A stretch of DNA of 7,218 bases, from assembly GCA_023260815.1 (NCBI GenBank), contig JALQUE010000395.1:1-7218 (forward strand). The letters are read 5' to 3'. The notes under the pieces are model-generated. The model saw nothing but the letters and a program-made list of their open reading frames with translations, did no database searches and was not told where the DNA came from. A program made the translations under genes and the position numbers. Below, piece by piece: positions 6,845-7,218 of this stretch; positions within the stretch are counted from its first letter, which is position 1; each line of letters begins with the position of its first letter. The DNA comes from Roseovarius sp. (GTDB lineage: Bacteria > Pseudomonadota > Alphaproteobacteria > Rhodobacterales > Rhodobacteraceae).

Positions 6845-6873
6845 GTTCTAGCGTTTGTGGGCGGCGGGGTGAA
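6845..6873 (-). promoter_or_regulatory. Candidate promoter of the gpmI operon
   Basis: On the minus strand TTCACC at 6873-6868 (4 of 6 matches to TTGACA) is separated by exactly 17 bases from TAGAAC at 6850-6845 (4 of 6 matches to TATAAT). Transcription would start near 6838, giving a leader of about 25 bases that contains the gpmI ribosome binding site. Moderate matches only, and read-through from rlmH is also possible. Confidence 0.4.
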
Positions 6874-6930
6874 GCGCCGAAACGCCGCGTCGGGCGCGAA
6901 TCGGGTTAAATCACTGGGAAATGCCCGGGG

Positions 6931-6938
6931 TCACGTGA
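6931..6938. repeat. 8-bp perfect palindrome TCACGTGA
   Basis: A perfect 8-bp palindrome lies in the rlmH-gpmI gap, one base before a set of tandem 11-bp repeats. It could be a binding site for a dimeric regulator, but no specific factor can be named from the sequence, and a single short palindrome may arise by chance. Confidence 0.3.
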
Positions 6939-6939
6939 T

Positions 6940-6972
6940 CGGCATCGCGTCGGTATCACGTCGGTATCGCAT
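6940..6972. repeat. Three tandem 11-bp repeats upstream of gpmI
   Basis: Three adjoining units read CGGCATCGCGT (6940-6950), CGGTATCACGT (6951-6961) and CGGTATCGCAT (6962-6972); each differs from the consensus CGGTATCGCGT by one base. The 11-base period places each copy on nearly the same face of the helix. The set lies about 67 bases upstream of the candidate gpmI -35 element. It is not in a gene I can support. It could be a regulator binding array or a simple slippage product. Confidence 0.6.
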
Positions 6973-7032
6973 CGGTGGCTGAGGCGGGGATAACCGGGGT
7001 TAACGCGCCGCGCGGTGTTGCACGGCGGTATG

Positions 7033-7218
7033 TCATGCCCGGTGATAGGGGCTGCCCGCCAGAATGGATGTCGCGCGATAAAGCTGCTCGGCCAGCATCA
7101 CCCGCACCAGCATATGCGGCCAGACCATCCGCCCGAAGGAAAGGGCGAAATCCGCCCGGTTGCGCAACGCGGGGGCGATGCCATCGGCGCCGCCGATCAC
7201 GAAGGCCACGTCCTGCCG
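7033..7218 (-). CDS. rlmH: 23S rRNA (pseudouridine1915-N3)-methyltransferase RlmH, C-terminal part
   Basis: RlmH methylates pseudouridine 1915 in helix 69 of 23S rRNA, using S-adenosylmethionine, on assembled 70S ribosomes. Only the last 61 residues lie in the window; the 5' end is beyond the right edge, and the whole protein is usually about 155 residues. The visible part has the SPOUT-fold SAM-binding segment FVIGGADG and a long segment with MVWPHMLVRVMLAEQLYRA. It closes with SPYHRA, matching the family's PYHR terminus, before TGA at 7035-7033. It lies upstream of gpmI on the same strand. Confidence 0.95.
   Translation of the reverse strand, partial: RQDVAFVIGGADGIAPALRNRADFALSFGRMVWPHMLVRVMLAEQLYRATSILAGSPYHRA

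Larger units (their letters stand above)
6814..7032. other. rlmH-gpmI intergenic region
   Basis: This 219-base gap is the longest non-coding stretch in the window. Besides the candidate promoter, palindrome and tandem repeats it holds one GANTC site (GAATC, 6898-6902), the CcrM methylation motif of alphaproteobacteria. It also has two TTAACC hexamers on the minus strand (6909-6904 and 7003-6998), resembling CtrA half-sites. I see no strong T-tailed hairpin after rlmH, so termination there is unproven. Confidence 0.5.

Noticed and set aside
6983..6998. A DnaA-box-like TTATCCCCG on the minus strand near 6994-6986
   Set aside because: Only 7 of 9 bases match TTATCCACA, it is single, and nothing else suggests a replication origin.

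Overview
The window is a GC-rich, compact bacterial segment with every supported gene on the minus strand. The gene order rlmH - gpmI - envC-like - ctpA - rppH and the protein sequences point to an alphaproteobacterium, most likely of the Rhodobacterales (Rhodobacter/Paracoccus/Roseobacter relatives). This placement is inference from protein style and synteny; no database search was made.

In transcription order (right to left) the layout is as follows. The 3' end of rlmH (23S rRNA pseudouridine methyltransferase) lies at 7033-7218. A 219-base intergenic region at 6814-7032 holds a candidate promoter, a short palindrome and a three-copy 11-bp tandem repeat. Next comes a tightly packed series: gpmI (cofactor-independent phosphoglycerate mutase, 5296-6813), an envC/M23-type murein hydrolase activator (4169-5299, ATGA overlap with gpmI) and ctpA (S41 carboxy-terminal processing protease, 2828-4165). 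A 120-base spacer follows, with a perfect 11-bp GC hairpin and a possible 36-codon ORF. Then come rppH (Nudix RNA pyrophosphohydrolase, 2213-2707) and a small secreted cysteine-containing protein of unknown function (1722-2216), which starts at TTG overlapping the rppH stop.

The left 1.64 kb is the N-terminal half of dnaE2/imuC, the error-prone DNA polymerase III alpha subunit of SOS mutagenesis. It is cut by the left window edge. It is preceded by an 81-base gap that carries a perfect TATAAT hexamer directly joined to a near-consensus alphaproteobacterial LexA box, so it is probably a separate SOS-induced transcript.

Functionally, the gpmI-rppH run mixes glycolysis, envelope/cell-division remodelling and mRNA 5'-end decay in one probable transcript, an arrangement I recall as common in alphaproteobacteria. 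No mobile element, CRISPR array, tRNA, rRNA or phage gene was seen, and there is no clear sign of a wholly new system. The points most worth a second look are the dnaE2 promoter/operator and its near-leaderless start, the absence of imuA/imuB directly upstream of dnaE2, the small ORF and hairpin between ctpA and rppH, the unknown secreted protein, and the tandem repeat upstream of gpmI.
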